Source of the DNA: Arachis hypogaea | Lineage: Eukaryota; Streptophyta; Magnoliopsida; Fabales; Fabaceae | Length of the DNA stretch: 64,000 nt | Assembly (NCBI RefSeq): GCF_003086295.3 | Contig: NC_092045.1 | Location: forward strand, 22,914,890-22,978,889 | Direction: 5' to 3' | In this document: piece after piece, positions 55,901 to 64,000 of the stretch | Layout of the letters: each line of letters starts with the position of its first letter | Numbering within the stretch: position 1 is the stretch's first letter | Made by a program: the position numbers and the translations under genes | The notes under the pieces: model-generated | The model's database searches: none | What the model saw: the letters and a program-made list of their open reading frames with translations, nothing else | Told to the model about the DNA's origin: nothing

Positions 55901-57938
55901 TATGGTGACTGAAGGAATTGTCCTTGGGCACAAGATTTTAAGCAGGGGAATAGAGGTGGATAAGGCAAAGGTAGAGGTAATTGAAAAATTACCACCACCT
56001 GCCAATGTTAAGGCAATCAGAAGCTTTCTGGGGCATGCAGGATTCTACAGAAGGTTTATAAAGGATTTTTCGAAAATTGCAAAACCTCTGAGTAACCTGT
56101 TAGCTGCTGACACACCATTTGTGTTTGACACACAGTGTCTGCTGGCATTTGAGACCCTGAAAGCTAAGCTGGTCACAGCACCAGTCATCTCTGCACCAGA
56201 TTGGACATTGCCATTTGAATTAATGTGTGATGCCAGTGACCATGCCATTGGTGCAGTGTTGGGACAGAGGCATAACAAGCTTCTACACGTCATTTATTAT
56301 GCTAGTCGTGTTCTAAATGACGCACAGAAGAACTACACAACCACAGAAAAAGAGTTACTTGCAAAGGTTTATGCCATTGACAAGTTTAGATCATATCTAG
56401 TGGGATCCAAAGTGGTTGTGTACACTGACCATGCTGCTCTTAAATACTTACTCACAAAGCAGGATTCAAAACCCAGGCTTATCAGATGGGTGTTGCTTCT
56501 GCAAGAGTTTGATATAGAAATAAGAGACAGAAAAGGGACAGAGAACTAAGTAGCTGACCATCTGTCCCGGATAAAACCAGTAGCTGGGGCGTCCCTCCCT
56601 TCTACTGAGATCTCTGAGACTTTCCCAGATGAGCAACTCTTTGCCATTCAGGAAGCTCCATGGTTTGCAGATATTGCAAATTATAAAGCTGTGAGGTTCA
56701 TACCCAAGGAGTACAGCAGCGTGCAAAGAAAGAAATTAATTTCAGATGCTAAGTACTACCTCTGGGATGAACCATATCTCTTTAAGAGATGTGCTGACGG
56801 AGTGATCCGCAGATGTGTACCCAGAGAAGAAGCACAAAGGATCCTATGGCATTGCCATGGATCACAATATGGAGGACATTTTGGAAGTGAGCGAACAGCC
56901 ACTAAAGTCCTCCAATGTGGCTTCTACTGGCCTACTCTCTATAAAGATTCCCGAGAGTTTGTGCGTAACTGTGACAGTTGCCAAAGAGCTGGTAACTTGC
57001 CTCACGGATATGCCATGCCTCAACAAGGGATATTAGAGATAGAGTTGTTTGATGTATGGGGCATTGACTTCATGGGGCCATTCCCACCATCATACTCAAA
57101 CACTTATATTCTGGTGGCAGTGGACTATGTATCCAAGTGGGTAGAAGCAATTGCTACACCCACTAATGATACCAAGACCGTGCTAAAATTCCTCCAGAAA
57201 CACATCTTCAGCAGGTTTGGTGTTCCCAGAGTACTAATCAGTGACGGGGGCACCCATTTCTGCAATAGACAGCTATACTCTGCTATGGTTAGATATGGAA
57301 TTAGCCACAAAGTGGCAACTCCGTATCATCCACAGACAAATGGGCAGGCTGAGGTCTCTAACAGAGAGCTAAAAAGAATCTTGGAACGGACTGTGATGGC
57401 CCGAAGAAAGGATTGGGCAAAGAGCTTGGATGATGCTCTGTGGGCATACAGAACAGCATTCAAGACTCCTATAGGAACCTCCCCATACCAACTGGTGTAT
57501 GGGAAGGCCTGTCATTTACCTGTGGAACTGGAACATAAAGCCTACTGGGCAACCAGATTCCTAAATATGGATGCACAGTTAGCTGGTGAAAAAAGATTGC
57601 TCCAGCTAAATGAGCTAGAGGAGTTCAGACTCAATGCCTTTGAAAATGCAAAAATTTATAAGGAAAAGGCAAAGAAATGGCATGACAAGAAGTTGTCAAC
57701 CAGAGTCTTTGAGCCAGGACAAAAAGTTCTGCTCTTCAACTCTAGGCTCAGACTGTTTCCAGGAAAACTCAAATCCCGGTGGAGGGGTCCGTATGTGATT
57801 ACAGGAGTATCACCATATGAATATGTTGAGCTTCAGGATATGGATTCTAACAAAAAGTTCATTGTTAATGGACAGAGAATCAAGCATTATCTTGAAGGCA
57901 ATTTTGAGCAGGAATGCTCAAAACTGAGACTTGAGTGA
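52934..57938 (+). pseudogene. gag-PR-RT-RNase H-IN polyprotein of B, broken at three points
   Basis: ATG at 52934 (MDLSGIDQSRRTLGSYANP). Gag runs to the palindrome-coded linker (GVQTPEREGKLALNAH, about 53960-54100). A one-base loss near 54113 shifts the frame and ends it at 54172. Protease (ALCDLGVSINLIP, with Ala to Val beside the active-site DLG) and the RT start are in 54217-55386. A second one-base loss near 55355 shifts the frame back. RT ([22 protein letters not shown]), RNase H ([22 protein letters not shown]) and integrase lie in 55383-57938, with a CAA to TAA stop at 56547-56549. Integrase keeps [30 protein letters not shown] and [10 protein letters not shown]. The enzymes would copy and integrate the element; this copy cannot make them as one chain. 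Confidence 0.93.
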
Positions 57939-57970
57939 TTCTCAGTAAAGGTCCAGCTAAAGACAATAAA

Positions 57971-57997
57971 GAAGCGCTTGCTGGGAGGCAACCCAGT
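57971..57997 (+). other. Conserved TGGGAGGCAACCCA hairpin motif, B copy
   Basis: GAAGCGCTTGCTGGGAGGCA then ACCCAGT, 33 bases after the pol stop. TGGG and CCCA can pair. Confidence 0.75.
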
Positions 57998-58079
57998 CAT
58001 TAGGAGATTGTATGAATTGTTCTTACAGAGGCAAGTATCAAAAATGAAGGAATTCACAGAGTTACAGAAGGATTCAGCT

Positions 58080-58410
58080 CAAAAAGCAGAGAAAAAGAGC
58101 TTACTGGCGAAAAAACGCTAGTAAGGGGCATTTTGGGCGTCAAACGCCAGAATGGGTACCATTCTGGGCGTTTAACGCCAGGAATGGTGCCATTTTGGGC
58201 GTTAAACGCCAGAATGGGCACCATTCTGGGCGTTTAACGCCAGGTGTGCAGCATCCTGGGCGTTCAGAAAAACGCCCAGTGATAAAGGATTTCTGGCGTT
58301 TAACGCCAGCCAGGGCACCTGGCTGGGCGTTAAACGCCCAAAAGGGGCACCAAATGGGCGTTAAACGCCAGAATGGGTGCCATTCTGGGCGTTTAACACC
58401 AGAAAGGTGG
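58080..58410 (+). repeat. GGCGTTTAACGCC palindrome array of element B
   Basis: About ten motif copies including GGGCGTTTAACGCCAG, GGGCGTTAAACGCC and the altered GGGCGTTCAGAAAAACGCCC, separated by CATTCTGG/CCAGAATGG spacers. It is colinear with the array in A. Confidence 0.93.
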
Positions 58411-58661
58411 GGGGACCACAATTTTGTTTTCAAATCAAATTTTTTCAAACTTTCCTTTTCTTACCCATATTTTTCTGCAAAAATACATTTCAATCTCTCA
58501 TCATTCACTTTCAAATTTTCAAATATCTAAAATCACTCTTCAAATCTCTCAAATCATTCCCAAATTTTGTTCAAAAAATCACCCTTTATTCAATTTCTTT
58601 CCATATCTTCTCAAATCTCCTTTCAAATTTCTCTTTTTTTCGAAAACTCCCCTCCCCACCT

Positions 58662-58669
58662 TATAAATA
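58662..58669 (+). promoter_or_regulatory. Possible internal TATA box upstream of B ORF2
   Basis: TATAAATA in CACCTTATAAATACACG, about 150 bases before the ORF2 ATG. It is followed by a CT-rich leader and TTGCTTGAGGACAAGCAA, then TAAGTTTGGTGT at 58764-58775. Confidence 0.55.
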
Positions 58670-58813
58670 CACGTTTGGATCCCTCTTTCCACCACACCAT
58701 TCGAATTTCCTCTTCCTCTCTCTCTCTTCTTTCTTTTCTTTTGCTTGAGGACAAGCAAACCTCTAAGTTTGGTGTGCTTTTCCGTGATCACTAAGCCAAG
58801 ATTCATCAAGATC

Positions 58814-59926
58814 ATGGCTCCTAAGGGAAAACAAACCAATTTAAGAGGAAAGAAAGAGAATAATCCAAAGAATCTTTGGAATCAAGAGAAGTTCTTAACC
58901 AAAGAACATGAAGACCATTATCACAAAATAATGGGTCTGAGGTCAGTGATCCCGGAAGTTAAATTTGATCTGAAAGAAGATGAATATCCGGGGATCCAAG
59001 AGCAAATTTGAAACAGAGGATGGGAAGTTCTAACCAATCTTGAAATAAAGGTTGGAAGGAACATGGTTCAGGAATTCTACTCAAATATGTGGCTAACAGA
59101 TAAGCAGAGAATGACTGGAACTGCTTACCATACCTACAGAACCATGGTCAGAGGGAAAGTTATGTACTTCCATCTGGACAAAATAAGAGAAATCTTCAAA
59201 CTACCTCAACTGCAAGATGATCCTGATTCCTTCAATAGGAGGATGGTGAGAGCAGATAAAGGGTTGGATCAAGTTCTAGAGGACATATGCCTCCCTGGAA
59301 CTAAGTGGATAACCAATTCAAAGGGTGTCCCAAACCAACTCAAGAGGGGAGACCTCAAACCAATTGCAAGAGGTTGGCTAGACTTTATTGGGCGTTCCAT
59401 ATTGCCCACTAGCAACTGTTCTGAGGTCACCATCAAGAGAGCAGTGATGATTCATTGCATTATGCTTGGAAAAGAAGTGGAGGTTCATCATGTGATTGCT
59501 TGTGAGATCTACACAATTGCAAATAAGAATTCCACTGAAGCCAAATTGGCTTACCCAAGCTTGATCTCCTTGCTCTGTAAAGAGGCTGGGGTGAAGATGG
59601 GAGTAGATGAGTTCATACCCATTGAACACCCAATCACCAAGAAGTCAATGGAAGGACAAATGCAAGACAACTCTATCAAGAGGAGGGCGCAGGAATTCCT
59701 CCCTGAATTCCCAAGAATTGACTACTGGACCAGCCTAGAAGCATCTATCACCAAGTTGCAAGAGACTATGGAGCAACTGAAGGAAGAACAGCAGAATCAG
59801 AACTGCATGCTCTGCAAATTGCTGAAGGAACAAGAGAAGCAGGGGCGTGAACTCCAAGAGTTGAAACGCCAAAAGCTCTCCTCTCAAGCTGAGGGAGCAT
59901 CCACTTCTCAAAATCAAGGTTGTTGA
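58814..59926 (+). pseudogene. ORF2 of B: putative plant transposon protein, one stop
   Basis: The start is MAPKGKQTNLRGKKENNP at 58814. The frame is open to 59926 (about 370 codons) except for a TGA at 59009-59011, where A has Arg (CGA). Blocks match A throughout. B retains the C-terminal part: EFLPEFPRIDYWTSLEAS, then a predicted coiled coil (KLQETMEQLKEEQQNQN, LLKEQEKQGRELQELKRQK) and a Ser/Gln-rich end. The coiled coil suggests self-association. Family: putative plant transposon protein domain (PF20167 from memory), biochemical function unknown. The gene sits downstream of pol with its own TATA-like site, so it may be made from a separate transcript. Confidence 0.85.
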
Positions 59927-60874
59927 GTCCTAACTCTGTGAAAACCTCTATCATTAGGAGCCTATGTTTTTGCGTTTTTTTTTCTCTTTTGTTTTGTTCT
60001 CTATTTTTATTTTTTAGTCTCATCTCATATCTATCTTTGAGTCTTGTTCTTAATTCATAATTAATAAAATTGAAATTTTATGCCTTAAAGCTATGAATGT
60101 CCTATGAATCCATCACCTCTCTTAAATGAAAAATGCTTTAATCACAAAAGAACAAGAAGTACAGGATTTCGAAATTTATCCTTGAAACTAGTTGAATTAG
60201 TTTGATGTGGTGACAATACTTTTTGTTTTCTGAATGAATGCTTGAACAGTGCATATGTCTTTTGAACTTGTTGTTTAGAGAATGTTAAAATTGTTGGCTC
60301 TTGAAAGAATGAGGAAAAAAGAGAACTGTTATTGAGGATCTAAAAATCATTAGATTGATTCTTGAAGCAAGAAAAAGTAGTGGATACAAAAAAAAAGAGA
60401 GAAAAGAAAAAGAAAAAGAAAGAAATAAAGTTATGATCCAAGGCAACAAGAGTGTGCTTAAGAACCCTGGACACCTCTAATTGGGGACTTTAGCAAAGCT
60501 GAGTCACAATCTGAAAAGGTTCACCCAATTATGTGTCTGTGGCATGTATGTATCCGGTGGTAATACTGGAAGACAGAGTGCTTTGGGCCACTGCCAAGAC
60601 TCATACACTAGCTATGTTCAAGAATCATTATACTCAACTAAGAGAATCAATAACACTATCTGAGTTCTGAGTTCTTATAGATGCCAATCATTCTGAACTT
60701 CAAGGGATAGAGTGAGGTGCCAAAACTGTTCGGAGGCAAAAAGCTACTAGTCCTGCTCATCTAATTGGAGCTATATTTCCTTGATATTTTGGAGTCTATA
60801 GTATATTCTCTTCTTTTTATCCTATTTTGATTTTCAGTTGCTTGGGGACAAGCAACAATTTAAGTTTGGTGTTG
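59927..60874 (+). other. B 3' untranslated region and PPT
   Basis: No credible ORF. A purine-rich run (GAGAAAAGAAAAAGAAAAAG) lies near 60400. It ends TTGCTTGGGGACAAGCAA, a perfect stem, then TAAGTTTGGTGTTG (60861-60874) touching the LTR. Confidence 0.7.
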
Positions 60875-62397
60875 TGATGAGCGGATAATTTATACGCTTT
60901 TTGGCATTGTTTTTAGTATGTTTTTAGTATGATTTAGTTAGTTTTTAGTATATTTTTATTAGTTTTTAGTTAAAATTCACTTTTCTGGACTTTACTATGA
61001 TTTTGTGTGTTTTTCTGTGATTTCAGGTATTTTCTGGCTGAAATTGAGGGTTCTGAGCAAAAATCTGATTCAGAGACTGAAAAGGACTGCAGATGCTGTT
61101 GGATTCTGACCTCCCTGCACTCGAAGTGGATTTTCTGGAGCTACAGAAGACCAATTGGCGCGCTCTCAACGGCGTTGGAAAGTAGACATTCTGGGCTTTC
61201 CAGCAATATATGATAGTCCATACTTTGCTCAAGATTTGATGGCCCAAACCGGCGTGACAAATCAGCCTCAGAAATTCCAGCGTTTAACGCTGGAACTGGC
61301 ATAAAACTTGGAGTTAAACGCCCAAACTGGCATAAAAGCTGGCGTTTAACTCCAGAAAAGGTCTCTACACGAAAATGCTTCATTGCTCAGCCCAAGCACA
61401 CACCAAGTGGACCCAGAAGTGGATTTTTACGTCATTTACTCATTTTTGTATACCCTTAGGTTACTAGTTTACTATTAATAGGATCTTTTGACATTGTATC
61501 TGTACCTCATGACACTTTACACGTTTTCTTTGTGTATCTTCCACGGCATGAGTCTCTAAACCCCATGGTTGGGGGTGAGGAGCTCTGCTGTGTCTTGATG
61601 GATTAATGCAATTACTACTGTTTCTCATTCAATCATGCTTGCTTCCATTCTAAGATAATACTTGTTCTTAACCCGGATGAATGTGATGATCCGTGACAAT
61701 CATCATCATTCTCAACTATGAACGTGTGCCTAACAACCACCTCCGTTCTACCTTAGATTAAGTAGTTATCTCTTGGATTCTTTAACCAGAATCTTCGTGG
61801 TATAAGCTAGAACTGATGGCGGCATTCAAGAGAATCCGGAAGGTCTAAACCTTGTCTGTGGTATTCTGAGTAGGATTCAATGATTGGATGACTGTGACGT
61901 GCTTCAAACTCCTAGCAGGCGGGGCGTTAGTGACAGACGCAAAAGAATCATTGGATTCTATTCCGGCCTGACCGAGAACCGACAGATGATTAGCCATGTT
62001 GTGACAGAGCATAGGAACATTTTCACTGAGAGGATGGGAGGTAGCCATTGACAACGGTGAAACCCTACATACAGCTTGCCATGGAAGGAGCCTTGCGTGT
62101 TTGATGAAGAAGATAGTAGAAAAGCAGAGATTCAGAGGATGGAGCATCTCCAAAACCTCAACCTATTCTCCATTACTGCAAAACAAGTACTTATTTCATG
62201 TTCTTTTGCTTTTCGCAATCAATCCTGATAATTTCTGATATCCTGACTAAGATTTACAAGATAACCATAGCTTGCTTCAAGCCGACAATCTCCGTGGGAT
62301 CGACCCTTGCTCACGCAAGGTATTACTTGGACGACCCAGTGCACTTGCTGGTTAGTTGTGCGGAGTTGCAAAAGTGTGATTGCAATTTCGTGCACCA
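60875..62397 (+). repeat. 3' LTR of element B
   Basis: 1523 bp, TG...CA, uninterrupted; supplies the reference for the empty site of A near 62257-62270. Confidence 0.96.
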
Positions 62398-62559
62398 CCA
62401 CCCGCTAGCAGGATATTGTCTGCTTTGGCACACAAGGCCTCACAATTTTGTCTTTGACGATAGGGATGATAGCCGAAGCCCCCCACACTCACTCGGAGAG
62501 GTATCCACACCCTTATAAGGCATGCTTTGTTCCCCTCTCCAACCGATGTGGGACTTACA
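62398..62559 (-). repeat. TRIM 3' LTR, right part
   Basis: Continues 39413-39431 after B. It lacks about 26 bases (the TCAAAACGCG...CTAGG block) present in the other TRIM LTR. Ends GGGACTTACA. Confidence 0.85.
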
Positions 62560-62560
62560 A

Positions 62561-62576
62561 TCCACCCCCCTAAGGG
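62561..62576 (-). other. TRIM polypurine tract
   Basis: Minus strand CCCTTAGGGGGGTGGA just before the 3' LTR start TGTAAGTCCC. Confidence 0.75.
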
Positions 62577-62614
62577 AGCCCAGCGCCCTCGCTGGCACAT
62601 CGATTCGGGCTCTA

Positions 62615-62626
62615 GCTCTGATACCA
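62615..62626 (-). other. TRIM primer-binding site (tRNA-iMet)
   Basis: Minus strand TGGTATCAGAGC, two bases after the 5' LTR end CTGTTACA. Confidence 0.9.
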
Positions 62627-62628
62627 TC

Positions 62629-62824
62629 TGTAACAGCCCAGACCACCCGCTAGCACGATATTGTCCGCTTTAGCACACAAGGCCTCACGGTTTTGTCTTT
62701 GATGATAGGGATGATAGCCGAAGCCCCCCACACTCACTCGTCAAAACGCGCCATGCTAGGGAGAGGTATCCACACCCTTATAAGGCATGCTTCGTTCCCC
62801 TCTCTAACCGATGTGGGCTTTACA
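62629..62824 (-). repeat. TRIM 5' LTR
   Basis: 196 bp, TGTAACAGCC to GGGCTTTACA. It contains the uninterrupted B target site, and a truncated copy follows at 62961-63138. Confidence 0.88.
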
Positions 62825-63274
62825 TAAATCTTAGTCAGGCAGATTCAACTGGTTTTGAGGTTTTGATAATTAAAAGAGAAATAAAACATAAAATAGGATA
62901 GAGATACTTATGAAATTCATTGGTGAGAATTTTAGATAAGCTTATGGAGATGCTTTGTTCCCGCTAGCACGATATTGTCCGCTTTGGCACACAAGGCATC
63001 ACGGTTTTGTCTTTGACGATAGGGATGATAGCCGAAGCCCCCCACACTCACTCGTCAAAACGCGTCATGCTAGGGAGAGGTATCCACACCCTTATAAGGC
63101 ATGCTTCGTTCCCCTCTCCAATCGATGTGGGCTTTACATAAATCTCAGTCAGGCGGATTCAATTGGTTATGAGGTTTTGATAATTAAAAGAGAAATAAAA
63201 CATAAAATACGATATAGATACTTATGCAATTCATTGGTGAGAATTTTAGATAAGCTTATGGAGATGCTTTGTTC
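62647..63274. repeat. 314-bp tandem duplication of TRIM LTR plus K LTR sequence
   Basis: Units 62647-62960 and 62961-63274. Each holds CCGCTAGCACGATATTGTCC... to the TRIM end, then TAAATCT-AGTCAGGC... to GGAGATGCTTTGTTC. The second unit's TRIM copy lacks the first 17-18 bases (TGTAACAGCCCAGACCA). The units differ at several positions, so the event is not brand new. Confidence 0.88.
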
Positions 63275-64000
63275 CCTCTGAGCCTCTGCTTTCCTATTGT
63301 CCTCATCCAATCATGCGTACTCCCTTCCATGGCAAGCTGTATATTGGTGGATTACCGTTGTCAATGGCTACCATCCGTCCTCTCAGTGAAAACATATCTG
63401 CTACGGTTTCCCGCATGGATAATCAGCTGTCGGTTCTCGATCGTGTCGGAATAAGATCTATTGATCCTTTTGCACACTGTCACTGCGCCCAACAGTCACG
63501 AGTTTGAAGCTCGTCACATTCATCCCATCCAAGATCCTACTCGGAATACCGTAGACTAGGTTTAGACTTTCCGGATCTCAAGAATGCCGCCAAGTGATTC
63601 TAGCTTATACCACGAAGACTCTGATCTCACGGAATGGAAGGCTCTGTTGTTAGGAGAGGCAACCATGCATCATGAGCATTGAAGCTTTCACGTGCATAGT
63701 CTCTTCTTGGAGTTTAAACGCCAGTTTTGGTGCCAGTTTAGGCGTTTAACTCCAGCTTTGGTGCCAGTTCTGGCGTTTTATGCCAGAAAAGGGTCTCTGG
63801 TGGGCGTTTAGACGCCAGTTTGGGCCATCAAATCTCGAAAAAAGTATGTACTATTATACATTGCTAGAAAGCCCAAGATGTCTACTTTTCAATGCAATTG
63901 AGAGCGCACCAATTGAGCTTCTGTAGCTCCAGAAAATCCACTTCGAGTGCAGGGAGGTTAGAATCCAACAGCATCTTCAGTCCTTTCTCAGCCTCTGAAT
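62825..64000 (-). repeat. K 5' LTR, U3/R part, running off the right edge
   Basis: Matches 4971-6306 in the 3' LTR of K. It starts with TAAAT (62825-62829), the partner of ATTTA at 37598. The first 136 bases are duplicated (see the tandem duplication). Near 63678 a deletion joins GCATCATGA to GCATTGAAG, removing the equivalent of about 5502-5992. Palindrome copies lie near 63710-63815. Confidence 0.85.

Larger units (their letters stand above)
39432..62397 (+). mobile_element. Element B: Athila-like Ty3/gypsy element with element A nested in its 5' LTR
   Basis: About 11.5 kb without A. Order: 5' LTR (39432-40822 plus 52247-52383), PBS (52390), leader, gag-PR-RT-RNase H-IN (52934-57938), hairpin motif, palindrome array, TATA box, ORF2 (58814-59926), 3' UTR, 3' LTR (60875-62397). 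The TSD is CCACC. Both LTRs are 1523 bp and differ at about nine positions by eye. Gag-pol carries two frameshifts and a stop, and ORF2 carries a stop, so the copy is dead despite its youth. Athila placement rests on the tRNA-Asp PBS, DLGAS-type protease and [10 protein letters not shown]. Confidence 0.95.
39413..62824 (-). mobile_element. TRIM element (terminal-repeat retrotransposon in miniature), split by element B
   Basis: Without B it is about 440 bp: LTR (39413-39431 joined to 62398-62559), internal 69 bp (62560-62628), LTR (62629-62824). The minus strand gives 5' LTR, a TGGTATCAGAGC primer site (tRNA-iMet), a short spacer, a purine tract and 3' LTR. It has no coding capacity, as expected of TRIMs, which depend on other elements' enzymes. 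Ends are TGTAATAGCC and GGGCTTTACA. The left flank is K gag and the right flank is the K LTR, so its own TSD pair is not matched. Confidence 0.88.

Overview
This window is plant nuclear DNA made almost entirely of nested LTR retrotransposons. I found no host gene, rRNA, tRNA, CRISPR array or bacterial signal. The repeated GGCGTTTAACGCC-type palindromes, the element families and the U5 sequences resemble legume repeats, most of all peanut (Arachis). That assignment is from memory and was not tested.

Layout. (1) 1-2299: 5' end of a minus-strand Athila-like Ty3/gypsy element (D) that runs off the left edge. (2) 2300-4824: AT-rich relic DNA with a decayed copia reverse transcriptase and a degenerate LTR. 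(3) 4825-11887: minus-strand element K, non-autonomous. It has a 3' LTR, an ORF2, a palindrome array and a gag-protease region, but no RT, RNase H or integrase. (4) 11888-37597: element F, a minus-strand Tekay/Del-type chromovirus with many breaks. Its left LTR holds element G (14993-25470, minus, non-autonomous, 5-bp TSD ACGCG). Its right LTR holds a solo LTR, H (about 32775-36353). (5) 37598-39412: the 5' LTR end, PBS, leader and gag start of K, in inverted orientation. (6) 39413-62824: a small TRIM element (minus) whose 3' LTR is split by element B (39432-62397, plus, Athila-like, TSD CCACC). The 5' LTR of B is itself split by element A (40823-52246, minus, same family, TSD ATAAC). (7) 62825-64000: the rest of the 5' LTR of K, including a 314-bp tandem duplication. 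K therefore spans about 4.8 kb to beyond the right edge, with everything else nested inside it.

How the parts work together. A, B and D are one autonomous family (gag-PR-RT-RNase H-IN plus a downstream ORF2; tRNA-Asp primer site). K shares their LTR ends, primer site and ORF2 but lacks pol, so it looks like a non-autonomous partner. G has the same plan (tRNA-Asp-type PBS, ORF1, GC-rich array, ORF2, no pol). The recurring layout is polyprotein, hairpin motif, palindrome array, then ORF2; in A, B and K a TATA box precedes ORF2. ORF2 belongs to a family of putative plant transposon proteins of unknown function.

The most unusual signal is at the four junctions around the inverted K segment. The two 5-bp target duplications, ATAAC in gag and TAAAT in the LTR, are shared crosswise between F and the TRIM, as if the two insertions exchanged partners.
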